Both the position numbers and the translations under genes were made by a program. The notes below the pieces were generated by a model, which saw only the letters and a list, made by a program, of their open reading frames with translations, was not told the DNA's origin and searched no databases. A DNA stretch of 64,000 nucleotides from an uncultured Bacteroidota bacterium (GTDB lineage: Bacteria; Bacteroidota; Bacteroidia; Flavobacteriales; Flavobacteriaceae): positions 1 through 64,000 of the forward strand of contig CACHZY010000008.1 of NCBI GenBank assembly GCA_902584445.1. The letters run 5' to 3'. This document shows positions 56,047 through 64,000 of the stretch, in pieces (within the stretch, counting starts at the first letter, position 1; each line of letters starts with the position of its first letter).

Positions 56047-56990
56047 ACCATTTTATCACATTAGCGGACTTACCTAATTTTAACCAGACCCTTAACCTAG
56101 CAATGGATTTTAAAAAGGACCCCAGTAAACTTAATACTCTAGGAAAAGGAAAGACTTTGGGGCTACTTTTTTTTATCCCCAGCTTGAGAACAAGACTGAG
56201 TACTCAAAAAGCTGCGCAAAACTTGGGTCTTAACACCATGGTTATGAATTTTAGCCAGGAATCATGGGCTTTAGAATTTGAGGACGGGACAAAGATGAGT
56301 GGACTTAGATCTGAACACGTAAGAGAAGCAGCTGCAGTAGTTTCCCAGTATTGTGATATGATTGCCATAAGGGCATTTGCTTCACTCTCTAATAAAGAAA
56401 AAGATGAAGCTGAAATCGTTTTAAAAAGTTTTACTAAATACGCAAGTGTACCAATAATCAATATGGAAAGTGCGACAGCGCACCCATTGCAAGCGGTTGC
56501 TGATGCTATAACTTTAAATGAATTTAAAACTCCTCATAAACCCAAAGTAGTATTAACTTGGGCTCCCCATCCTAAAGCGCTCCCTCATGCGGTTGGGAAT
56601 TCTTTTACAAAGATGATGGAAAACCTAGATGCCGATTTTATAATTGCTCACCCAGATGGATATGGACTCAATCCATTAATAACCAAGGGAGTAAAATGTA
56701 TTAACAACCAAGAGGAGGCTATGGAAAATGCTGATTTTATATATACAAAGAACTGGTGTTCGTATGAACATTACGGACAAATATTGAGAACAGACGATAA
56801 ATGGATGATTACACCTGAAAAGATGGAACTCACAAACAACGGGAAATTCATGCACTGTTTACCTATCAGGAGAAATATTGTTGCGGCCGATGAAGTTTTG
56901 GATAGTTCAAATTCTCTAGTTATACAGCAATCACAAAATAGAATTTACAGTGCTCAAGCAGTGCTAAAACAACTTCTAGAAAATGGATAA
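56043..56990 (+). CDS. argF': N-succinyl- (or N-acetyl-) L-ornithine transcarbamylase
   Basis: The 315-residue protein has the carbamoyl-phosphate site P-S-L-R-T-R-L-S-T-Q, the segment M-E-S-A-T-A-H-P-L-Q-A and H-C-L-P-I-R-R. The overall sequence matches the acylornithine branch (Bacteroides fragilis SOTCase, Xanthomonas AOTCase) rather than classical ornithine transcarbamylase. In those proteins one residue before the E-H pair sets acyl choice: Glu92 favours acetyl, and Pro90 (or Ser/Val substitutions) favours succinyl. Here it is Ser90 in L-R-S-E-H. That residue points to N-succinylornithine as the substrate, which is inference until tested. It overlaps argD by 4 bases and argB by 8. Confidence 0.88.
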   Translation: MNHFITLADLPNFNQTLNLAMDFKKDPSKLNTLGKGKTLGLLFFIPSLRTRLSTQKAAQNLGLNTMVMNFSQESWALEFEDGTKMSGLRSEHVREAAAVVSQYCDMIAIRAFASLSNKEKDEAEIVLKSFTKYASVPIINMESATAHPLQAVADAITLNEFKTPHKPKVVLTWAPHPKALPHAVGNSFTKMMENLDADFIIAHPDGYGLNPLITKGVKCINNQEEAMENADFIYTKNWCSYEHYGQILRTDDKWMITPEKMELTNNGKFMHCLPIRRNIVAADEVLDSSNSLVIQQSQNRIYSAQAVLKQLLENG

Positions 56991-57765
56991 GCTTTCCGTA
57001 GTAAAAATTGGTGGAAATGTTATTGAAGATGTTAAGCAATTAGCCGACTTTTTAAGTGCATTTAGCCAAATGCAAGGTGCCAAGATATTGGTGCATGGTG
57101 GGGGTAAAAAAGCTACTGTTATGGCGAAAAAGTTGGGTGTTCCAGTAAAAATTATTGAAGGAAGGAGAATAACTGATGCTGAAAATCTAGATATTATCAC
57201 CATGCTTTATGGTGGAAAGATTAATAAAAATATTGTGGCTCAATTGCAAGCTATAGGTTGTAACGCGATTGGACTCTCAGGTGCAGATGGTAATGCAATT
57301 CAAGCAGTAAAAAGGCCAAAGAAGGAAATTGACTTCGGTTTTGTTGGAGATGTAACCGAGATTAACACGTCCTTATTTAAACTTTTATTACAATCCCAAC
57401 ACCTTCCAGTCTGTTGCGCAATAACCCACGATCAAAATGGACAGCTACTTAATACAAATGCAGACACCATCGCCGCTAGTCTAGCCAAAAGCTTGTCTAA
57501 ATTTTATGAAGTTTCGCTGTTATATTGTTTTGAAATGCCAGGGGTTTTAAAAAAAATTGAGGATAAAGAAAGTGTCATTGGTGAAATCACCCCAAATAGT
57601 TACACTGAATTAAAAAATAATAATGTGATTCACTCTGGGATGATTCCCAAAATTGAGAACTGTTTTGACGCATTAAAAAAAGGGGTTTCCGAAGTGAAAA
57701 TAGGATCACCACATATGATTTCTGGAAAGTCAAAGTACACAAAACTATTTTTAGATGATGAGTGA
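56983..57765 (+). CDS. argB: Acylglutamate kinase
   Basis: ArgB phosphorylates N-acylglutamate. The 260-residue protein has K-I-G-G-N-V-I at the N-terminus, the nucleotide loop V-H-G-G-G-K-K-A and the segment G-L-S-G-A-D-G-N. The C-terminal M-I-P-K-I-E-N-C matches the kinase ATP site. It lacks the long N-terminal helix that carries arginine feedback inhibition in some other ArgB proteins, so it may be insensitive to arginine. If so, control would rest on transcription, which fits the attenuator upstream. It overlaps argF' by 8 bases and argE by 11. Confidence 0.94.
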   Translation: MDKLSVVKIGGNVIEDVKQLADFLSAFSQMQGAKILVHGGGKKATVMAKKLGVPVKIIEGRRITDAENLDIITMLYGGKINKNIVAQLQAIGCNAIGLSGADGNAIQAVKRPKKEIDFGFVGDVTEINTSLFKLLLQSQHLPVCCAITHDQNGQLLNTNADTIAASLAKSLSKFYEVSLLYCFEMPGVLKKIEDKESVIGEITPNSYTELKNNNVIHSGMIPKIENCFDALKKGVSEVKIGSPHMISGKSKYTKLFLDDE

Positions 57766-58813
57766 TTTAACAACTGCTGCAATTAATTTATTAAAAGATC
57801 TGATAGGATTACCTTCTTTTTCCAAGCAAGAGGATAAAACAGCTGACAGGATTGGGGAATGGTTTAATCACTATGGAATTCCCTATGAGAGAGATGGAAA
57901 TAATCTATGGGCAAAAAATAAAGCTTTTGACCCTCAGAAACCAACCCTTTTACTAAACTCTCATCACGACACAGTAAAGCCTAATACTGCATATACTAAT
58001 GATCCTTTTGAAGCTAAAATAGTAGATGGAAAGCTTTATGGACTCGGAAGTAATGATGCTGGTGGAGCATTGGTTTCACTAATAGCTTTATTTACTCATT
58101 ATTTTAATAAAGAAAATCCAAAATATAATTTATTGGTTGTAGCCTCAGCAGAAGAGGAAATTGCAGGTGATGACAGTTTAAGTGGCTTACTTCCAAAGCT
58201 ACCTAAAATTGATGTTGCAATTGTGGGAGAACCTACAGAAATGCATTTGGCTGTTGCGGAAAAAGGTTTAATAGTTTTTGACGCTGTCATAAAAGGAACG
58301 CCAGGCCATGCGGCTCATCCAAATGCTGATAATCCAATCATGAAACTCCCTGAAGTATTAAACTGGTTCGAAAATTTTAAACTGCAAAAATACTCTGACT
58401 TTTTAGGAGATGTAAAAGTTACTGTAACCCAGGTCAGTGCTGGAAAAGAACATAATGTTATACCAGCTAGTGTTAACTTGGTCGTTGATGTTAGAGTCAA
58501 TGATAAATATAGTAATCAAGAATTGTCAAATATATTGATCGAAGCTGCACCTTGTGAAATGACGCCCAGATCTTTAAAATTAAATTCTTCATCAATTGCA
58601 ATTGATCATGAGCTAGTTAAGGCAGGAATTAAACTAGGTAGAAAAACTTATGGTTCCCCAACCTTATCCGACCAGGCCGCACTGGAATGCCCATCTGTAA
58701 AACTAGGCCCAGGACTGTCATCAAGATCACATTCAGCTAATGAATTCATCTTTGTAAATGAAATAGAGGAAGCTATTAAGATCTACATTGACCTTATAGG
58801 TAAAATATTATAA
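57755..58813 (+). CDS. argE: N-acylornithine/N-acylcitrulline deacylase, M20 metallopeptidase
   Basis: The 352-residue protein is an M20 metal-dependent hydrolase. It has L-L-N-S-H-H-D-T-V-K-P (His and Asp metal ligands), G-S-N-D-A-G-G-A-L and S-A-E-E-E-I-A-G with the catalytic Glu pair. It continues with V-G-E-P-T-E-M-H-L-A and a dimerisation domain with P-G-H-A-A-H-P-N. In acylcitrulline pathways this enzyme removes the acyl group after the transcarbamylase step. Position within the operon supports that role; DapE-type deacylase is the main alternative. It overlaps argB and is followed by argH after 30 bases. Confidence 0.9.
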   Translation: MMSDLTTAAINLLKDLIGLPSFSKQEDKTADRIGEWFNHYGIPYERDGNNLWAKNKAFDPQKPTLLLNSHHDTVKPNTAYTNDPFEAKIVDGKLYGLGSNDAGGALVSLIALFTHYFNKENPKYNLLVVASAEEEIAGDDSLSGLLPKLPKIDVAIVGEPTEMHLAVAEKGLIVFDAVIKGTPGHAAHPNADNPIMKLPEVLNWFENFKLQKYSDFLGDVKVTVTQVSAGKEHNVIPASVNLVVDVRVNDKYSNQELSNILIEAAPCEMTPRSLKLNSSSIAIDHELVKAGIKLGRKTYGSPTLSDQAALECPSVKLGPGLSSRSHSANEFIFVNEIEEAIKIYIDLIGKIL

Positions 58814-58843
58814 TTAAATAATAAAAAATTAAAAAACTGAATA

Positions 58844-60142
58844 ATGAAACTTTGGCAAAAAAATACACCGGCTAACGATAAAATTACCGATTTTACTGTG
58901 GGTAAAGACCGATATTTTGATCTGCATCTCGCTGCATACGATTGCCAGGCCTCTATTGCACATACTGAAATGTTGGGTAAAATAGGAGTATTGACAAAAC
59001 AGGAGGCTCAAGCAATTGTGGACGTCTTAAACGAACTTAAATCTCAAGCAGAAAATAGCAAGTTTGTGATTGAGGATTCCTTTGAAGACATGCATTCAAA
59101 AATAGAATTCATACTAACTGAAAAATTGGGCGATTTAGGTAAAAAGATTCACACAGCAAGATCTAGAAACGATCAAGTTTTAGCGGCAATGCACCTATAT
59201 CTAAAGGAGGAGATAGCAGTAATTAAAACTATGACCTACGACTTCTTTAAGCTTTTAATAAAACTTTCTGAACAACATAAAGATAAATTATTACCTGGAT
59301 ATACTCACTTCCAAGTGGCTATGCCTTCTTCTTTTGGACTGTGGTTTTCAGCTTATGCTGAAAGTTTAATTGATGATATAACCCTTTTGAATGCTGCAAG
59401 AAAAATAGTTGATCAAAATCCGTTGGGTAGTGCTGCAGGCTTTGGTAGTTCATTCCCTATTGACAGAAAAGCAACTACAGAAAGTCTGAATTTTAGGGAT
59501 TTGAAATACAACGTCATTGCTGCTCAAATGAGTAGAGGTAAGGCAGAAAAGACAACTGCTTTCGCGATAGCATCTTTGTCGGCTAACCTTTCAAAAATGG
59601 CAAATGACATTTGCTTATACATGAGCCAAGAACACAATTTTATTAGTTTTCCAGAAGATTTGACCACCGGATCTAGCATAATGCCACATAAAAAAAATCC
59701 GGATGTTTTTGAATTGATTAGAGGTAAAAGTAATATGCTTCAAGGATTACCAAATCAGTTGATTTTGCTAACATCCAATTTGCCTTCAGGCTATCACAGA
59801 GAAATGCAACTTACCAAAGGACTAATCATTGAAGGTATAGAGGATATAAAAGCTTGTTTGGATATTTTTAATTTTAGTTTGAAAGAGATACAAATCAGAG
59901 AAAAAATTCTGGAGGACCCTAAATACAAATATGTATTTAGCGTTGACACACTAAACGAATGGGTCAAAGAGGGTATGCCATTTAGAGACGCTTATAAAAA
60001 AATGTGGGAAGCAATCAATAAAGGTGATTACCAACCAAAAAAAGAATTAGACCACACCCATTTGGGTAGTTTGGGAAATTTAGCTCTAGATGAAATTCAA
60101 ACTAAAATGGAACAGGCTTTAAAGTCCGGATCAAATGTGTAA
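58844..60142 (+). CDS. argH: Argininosuccinate lyase
   Basis: ArgH splits argininosuccinate to arginine and fumarate, completing the pathway. The 432-residue protein has the family signature G-S-S-I-M-P-H-K-K-N-P and the segment T-A-R-S-R-N-D-Q-V. The final third has D-T-L-N-E-W-V-K-E-G. It is the last of nine arginine genes after the leader, and its 3' end overlaps the convergent lpdA gene by 12 bases. The fumarate released can enter the TCA cycle via FumC. Confidence 0.96.
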   Translation: MKLWQKNTPANDKITDFTVGKDRYFDLHLAAYDCQASIAHTEMLGKIGVLTKQEAQAIVDVLNELKSQAENSKFVIEDSFEDMHSKIEFILTEKLGDLGKKIHTARSRNDQVLAAMHLYLKEEIAVIKTMTYDFFKLLIKLSEQHKDKLLPGYTHFQVAMPSSFGLWFSAYAESLIDDITLLNAARKIVDQNPLGSAAGFGSSFPIDRKATTESLNFRDLKYNVIAAQMSRGKAEKTTAFAIASLSANLSKMANDICLYMSQEHNFISFPEDLTTGSSIMPHKKNPDVFELIRGKSNMLQGLPNQLILLTSNLPSGYHREMQLTKGLIIEGIEDIKACLDIFNFSLKEIQIREKILEDPKYKYVFSVDTLNEWVKEGMPFRDAYKKMWEAINKGDYQPKKELDHTHLGSLGNLALDEIQTKMEQALKSGSNV

Positions 60143-61531
60143 AGGTCGATTATCAGAGGCAGCTAACGCAGCTTCTTTGACTGCTTCAGCATAAGTTGGA
60201 TGGGAGTGGCTCATACGCGCAATATCCTCAGCGGAAGCCCTAAACTCCATTGCGACAACTGCCTCAGCAATTAAATCGGCTACTCTAGCGCCAATCATGT
60301 GAACACCAAGCACCTCATCGGTTTTAGAATCAGCCAATATTTTGATAAATCCGTCTGTATCACCACTTGCACGTGATCGACCCAATGCTCGCATTGGAAA
60401 TTGACCACTTTTGTAATCAACCCCACTAATTTTAAGTTCTTCCTCAGTTTTACCAACTGAAGCTACCTCTGGCCAAGTATAAATTACATTAGGAATCAGA
60501 TTGTAATCAATATGAGGCTTTTGTCCAGCGATCATCTCAGCAACCATAACACCTTCCTCCTCAGCTTTGTGGGCTAACATAGCTCCTCTAACAACATCAC
60601 CAATCGCATAAACATTAGAATTAGATGTTTGTAAATAATTATTGACCTCAATCTGTCCACTTTGAGTTAATTTCACTCCTGCTGCTTCTAAATTTAGTTT
60701 TTCGGTATAAGGCTTTCTTCCGACAGATACCAGGCAGTAGTCACCCTCAAAAGAAACTTCTAAACCTTTTTTATCAACGGCATTTACCGTAACAATATTA
60801 CCCTTTCGCACTACTCTATTTACTTGGTGAGAAAGATGAAATTTTATTTTTTGTTTTTTCATCACTTTGGTCAGCTCTCTTGAGAGTGCACTATCCATGA
60901 CAGGTGTTATCCTATCAGAATACTCGATAACAGATACTTCAGCACCTAATCGTTTATATACTTGTCCCAATTCAAGCCCAATCACCCCGCCTCCAATAAT
61001 GATGAGATGCTTTGGGATTTCTTTGAGTTCCAATGCTTCAGTTGAGGTAATAATTCTTTCTTTATCAATATTAATGAATGGTAAACTTGCAGGTTTAGAA
61101 CCTGTAGCTATAATTATATACTTCGCAGTTATTTCTTCCTTTTTTTCTCCAGATATAATAATTGTATTTCCGTCTTTAAATGAACCTATACCCTTAAAAA
61201 CAGTAATCTTATTTTTACTCATTAAAAAATCAATACCTTTTGTAGTTTGCTCAACAACCGCAGCTTTTCTACCAATCATTTTTTCTAAATTCACCTTTAC
61301 CTCTCCAGGAATTTCAATCCCATGTTCTTCAAAATGATTAATGGCGTCTTCATAGTGATGTGAAGAGTCTAAAAGAGACTTTGAGGGAATACACCCTACA
61401 TTTAAGCAGGTTCCTCCAAGGGTATTGTATTTTTCAATTAAAGCGGTTCTCATGCCCAATTGTGAACAGCGAATAGCGGAAACATAACCTCCAGGTCCTG
61501 ATCCAATTACGGCAACATCAAAAGATTGCAT
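60131..61531 (-). CDS. lpdA: Dihydrolipoyl dehydrogenase
   Basis: LpdA reoxidises dihydrolipoamide in pyruvate and 2-oxoglutarate dehydrogenase complexes. The 466-residue protein has the FAD start V-I-G-S-G-P-G-G-Y-V-S-A, the redox-active disulfide in G-G-T-C-L-N-V-G-C-I-P-S-K, the NAD loop I-I-G-G-G-V-I-G-L-E-L-G, and the C-terminal His-Glu pair in H-S-H-P-T-Y-A-E-A. It is not linked to genes for the other complex subunits here. A good promoter lies just upstream on the minus strand. Confidence 0.97.
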   Translation of the reverse strand: MQSFDVAVIGSGPGGYVSAIRCSQLGMRTALIEKYNTLGGTCLNVGCIPSKSLLDSSHHYEDAINHFEEHGIEIPGEVKVNLEKMIGRKAAVVEQTTKGIDFLMSKNKITVFKGIGSFKDGNTIIISGEKKEEITAKYIIIATGSKPASLPFINIDKERIITSTEALELKEIPKHLIIIGGGVIGLELGQVYKRLGAEVSVIEYSDRITPVMDSALSRELTKVMKKQKIKFHLSHQVNRVVRKGNIVTVNAVDKKGLEVSFEGDYCLVSVGRKPYTEKLNLEAAGVKLTQSGQIEVNNYLQTSNSNVYAIGDVVRGAMLAHKAEEEGVMVAEMIAGQKPHIDYNLIPNVIYTWPEVASVGKTEEELKISGVDYKSGQFPMRALGRSRASGDTDGFIKILADSKTDEVLGVHMIGARVADLIAEAVVAMEFRASAEDIARMSHSHPTYAEAVKEAALAASDNRPLHI

Positions 61532-61554
61532 ATGTTATTGTTTCAAATATTAAT

Positions 61555-61584
61555 CAAAAATACAAAAGTATGATTTTTGCTCAA
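61555..61584 (-). promoter_or_regulatory. Promoter of lpdA
   Basis: On the minus strand TTG (61584-61582) and TATTTTTG (61562-61555) are separated by 19 bases. The ATG of lpdA is 24 bases further on. A second TAnnTTTG match, TACTTTTG, overlaps at 61570-61563 but without a paired TTG. Confidence 0.55.
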
Positions 61585-61635
61585 ATCAGTAATTTATAAA
61601 AATAGCCTAACTTGTGAGATTTAAACGTATATAGA

Positions 61636-63069
61636 TTGGAAACTCACAAGCTTTCGATTCGTACTGCATTAATTCCAGTGATTTTTTTAATCATCTTACT
61701 AACATGTAATATAACTATTTATGGTGACGATTTATTAATGGGTTCAAATCAAATTATTTTACTGATCGCAGCAGCATTCGCTGCATTGTTAGGATTTCGC
61801 AATAAAATTAGTTATAAATTAATGTTGCAAAAAATTATAGAAAATTTAGTTTCGGTTAAAACTCCAATACTGATTCTTTTATTTGTCGGAGCACTTGCAG
61901 GTACTTGGTTGATAAGTGGTATTATACCTGCCATGATTTTTTATGGTATTCAGATTGCTAACCCAAGTTTTTTCCTTCCTACTTGTGTATTAATTTGTAC
62001 TCTAATTTCGTTAGCCACAGGAAGCAGTTGGTCCACATCAGCAACTGTTGGAATAGCTTTAATTGGTATTGGGAGAGCATTGGGGCTACCTGCTGGAATG
62101 ATTGCTGGAGCAGTAATCTCAGGTGCTTATTTTGGTGATAAACTTTCTCCTCTTAGTGATACAACAAATTTAGCCGCGGCTATGGCTGGTAGTGAACTAT
62201 TTACACACATTAGGTACATGCTTTATACAACCTTACCTACTATTACAATAACCTTATTTATTTTTGTAATGTTTGGGTTAACTTTTTCTTACTCAGGAGA
62301 AATAGATACCTCGAGTTTAAAAAATGCGATTGCAGAAAAATTCAATATCAATGCTTGGCTTTTTCTTGTTCCAGTGATGCTACTAATAATGATTATAAAA
62401 AAAACTCCGCCACTTATAGCTTTATCATTGGGTTCCTTATTAGGAGCATTTTTTGCTTTAATTTTTCAGCCAAACCTACTTGTTCAGTTGGCGGGAGGTC
62501 AAACACTCAATTTTAAGGTCGCTTTCCAAGCTATATTAGATGCCATTACCATCGAAACCAATGTAGCTACCTCCGAACAATTATTGAGTGAATTATTTAC
62601 CTCTGGAGGAATGCAAGGCATGTTAGGAACTATATGGCTAATAATCTGTGCCATGGTTTTTGGTGGAATTATGGATGCAATAGGAGCGTTAGAAACAATA
62701 AGTAATGCTCTACTGAACTGGGCAAAATCTAAATTTCAACTATTCGCTGGCACTGTTGCCTCTTGCTTAACAGTCAATTTATCAGCTTCAGATCAATACC
62801 TCGCTATTGTTGTTCCAGGAAAAATGTTTAACATGGCGTATAAAGATAAAAAACTTGCCCCGGAGAACTTAAGTCGAACTCTTGAAGACTCTGGCACCGT
62901 AACCTCAGTGCTGATTCCATGGAATACCTGTGGAGCCTATCAATCAAGCGTACTAGGTGTTAATGTAGCCGATTATTTTTTATATGCAATCTTTAACTGG
63001 CTTAGTCCTTTAATGACACTGATAATTGCTTATTTTAAAATAAAAATTAAGTCATTAATTAAAGTCTAA
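61636..63069 (+). CDS. Na+/H+ antiporter, NhaC family
   Basis: The 477-residue protein has about 11-12 membrane helices. It begins at a TTG codon (M-E-T-H-K-L-S-I-R), as no ATG precedes the first helix. The conserved NhaC-type core includes A-T-G-S-S-W-S-T-S-A-T-V-G-I-A-L and G-A-Y-F-G-D-K-L-S-P-L-S-D-T-T-N-L. The late region has L-S-A-S-D-Q-Y-L-A-I and T-V-T-S-V-L-I-P-W-N-T-C-G-A-Y. These proteins exchange sodium for protons across the inner membrane, which suits a marine habitat. Related proteins of this superfamily carry malate/lactate, so substrate is probable rather than certain. It is divergent from lpdA. Confidence 0.88.
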   Translation: METHKLSIRTALIPVIFLIILLTCNITIYGDDLLMGSNQIILLIAAAFAALLGFRNKISYKLMLQKIIENLVSVKTPILILLFVGALAGTWLISGIIPAMIFYGIQIANPSFFLPTCVLICTLISLATGSSWSTSATVGIALIGIGRALGLPAGMIAGAVISGAYFGDKLSPLSDTTNLAAAMAGSELFTHIRYMLYTTLPTITITLFIFVMFGLTFSYSGEIDTSSLKNAIAEKFNINAWLFLVPVMLLIMIIKKTPPLIALSLGSLLGAFFALIFQPNLLVQLAGGQTLNFKVAFQAILDAITIETNVATSEQLLSELFTSGGMQGMLGTIWLIICAMVFGGIMDAIGALETISNALLNWAKSKFQLFAGTVASCLTVNLSASDQYLAIVVPGKMFNMAYKDKKLAPENLSRTLEDSGTVTSVLIPWNTCGAYQSSVLGVNVADYFLYAIFNWLSPLMTLIIAYFKIKIKSLIKV

Positions 63070-63096
63070 TCCAATTTAATTATACGATTAGATTTC
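63065..63096 (+). terminator. Weak hairpin after the NhaC-type antiporter gene
   Basis: TCTAATC (63065-63071) and GATTAGA (63086-63092) form a perfect 7-bp stem starting inside the stop codon, followed by only TTT. It is terminator-like in position but lacks a long T run. Confidence 0.3.
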
Positions 63097-63153
63097 CTTA
63101 TGACTAAAGTGGAAATTATTATAAAGAACTTTAAGTTTTACAAGAATTAAAAT

Positions 63154-63161
63154 TAAATTTG
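63154..63161 (+). promoter_or_regulatory. Putative -7 element of katG
   Basis: TAAATTTG fits TAnnTTTG and lies 42 bases before the katG ATG. There is no TTG at the proper upstream distance, so the promoter might need an activator; this is inference. Confidence 0.35.
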
Positions 63162-63188
63162 ATAAGCATAAATTTTGATTATTAATAA

Positions 63189-64000
<812 letters not shown>

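Overview
The window is a gene-dense, AT-rich bacterial chromosome segment with no mobile elements. It most likely comes from a marine or free-living member of the Flavobacteriia (Bacteroidota). Supporting signs are: promoters of the TTG-N19-22-TAnnTTTG type; a TonB-dependent receptor with an N-terminal carboxypeptidase-like domain; an arginine operon carrying an N-succinylornithine-type transcarbamylase and proC; a leu operon with two isopropylmalate-synthase-type genes; and several Bacteroidota-type housekeeping families. Genus cannot be fixed from the sequence alone.

Layout. 0-11 kb: end of dnaA, a broken tyrosine phosphatase gene, an RsmI-like methylase, mltG/GNAT/dapF on the minus strand, a DegP-type protease, trmD, rplS, icd, murQ with a small membrane protein, and thrS. 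11-12.3 kb: infC-rpmI-rplT. 12.3-24 kb: ArsC-like protein, TonB receptor, a 57-residue membrane protein, fumC, ettA, an acyl-CoA carboxylase beta subunit, then a minus-strand menaquinone-type group (hotdog thioesterase, PAS-UbiA fusion, CPBP protease, menE). 24-29 kb: dnaK, panB, an RluA-type synthase and a large helical protein of unknown function. 29-36 kb: leuA-leuC-leuD-second synthase-leuB. 35-40 kb: secreted nuclease/phosphatase-fold protein, GH20-type protein, gapN-type dehydrogenase. 40-45.4 kb: ilvD-ilvB-ilvN-ilvC. 45.6-51 kb: aldehyde dehydrogenase, nitroreductase, dsbD-like and tilS. 51.2-60.1 kb: a nine-gene arginine operon. 60-64 kb: lpdA, an NhaC-type antiporter and the start of katG.

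The genes combine into almost complete branched-chain amino acid synthesis (leu plus ilv, but no ilvA here) and a full arginine pathway from glutamate, probably through N-succinyl intermediates.

The most interesting element is the leader of the arginine operon. A promoter lies almost on top of a 25-codon ORF ending L-R-P-R-R-P-stop, which is followed by a terminator-like hairpin and T8 tract ahead of the first structural gene. This looks like an arginine attenuator. Other points are infC with no canonical start codon (apparent AUA), a PAS domain fused to a UbiA prenyltransferase, and a perfect 15-bp dyad upstream of dnaK. Homopolymer frameshifts in rplS and thrS cluster in the first 11 kb and probably reflect sequencing or assembly errors rather than biology.
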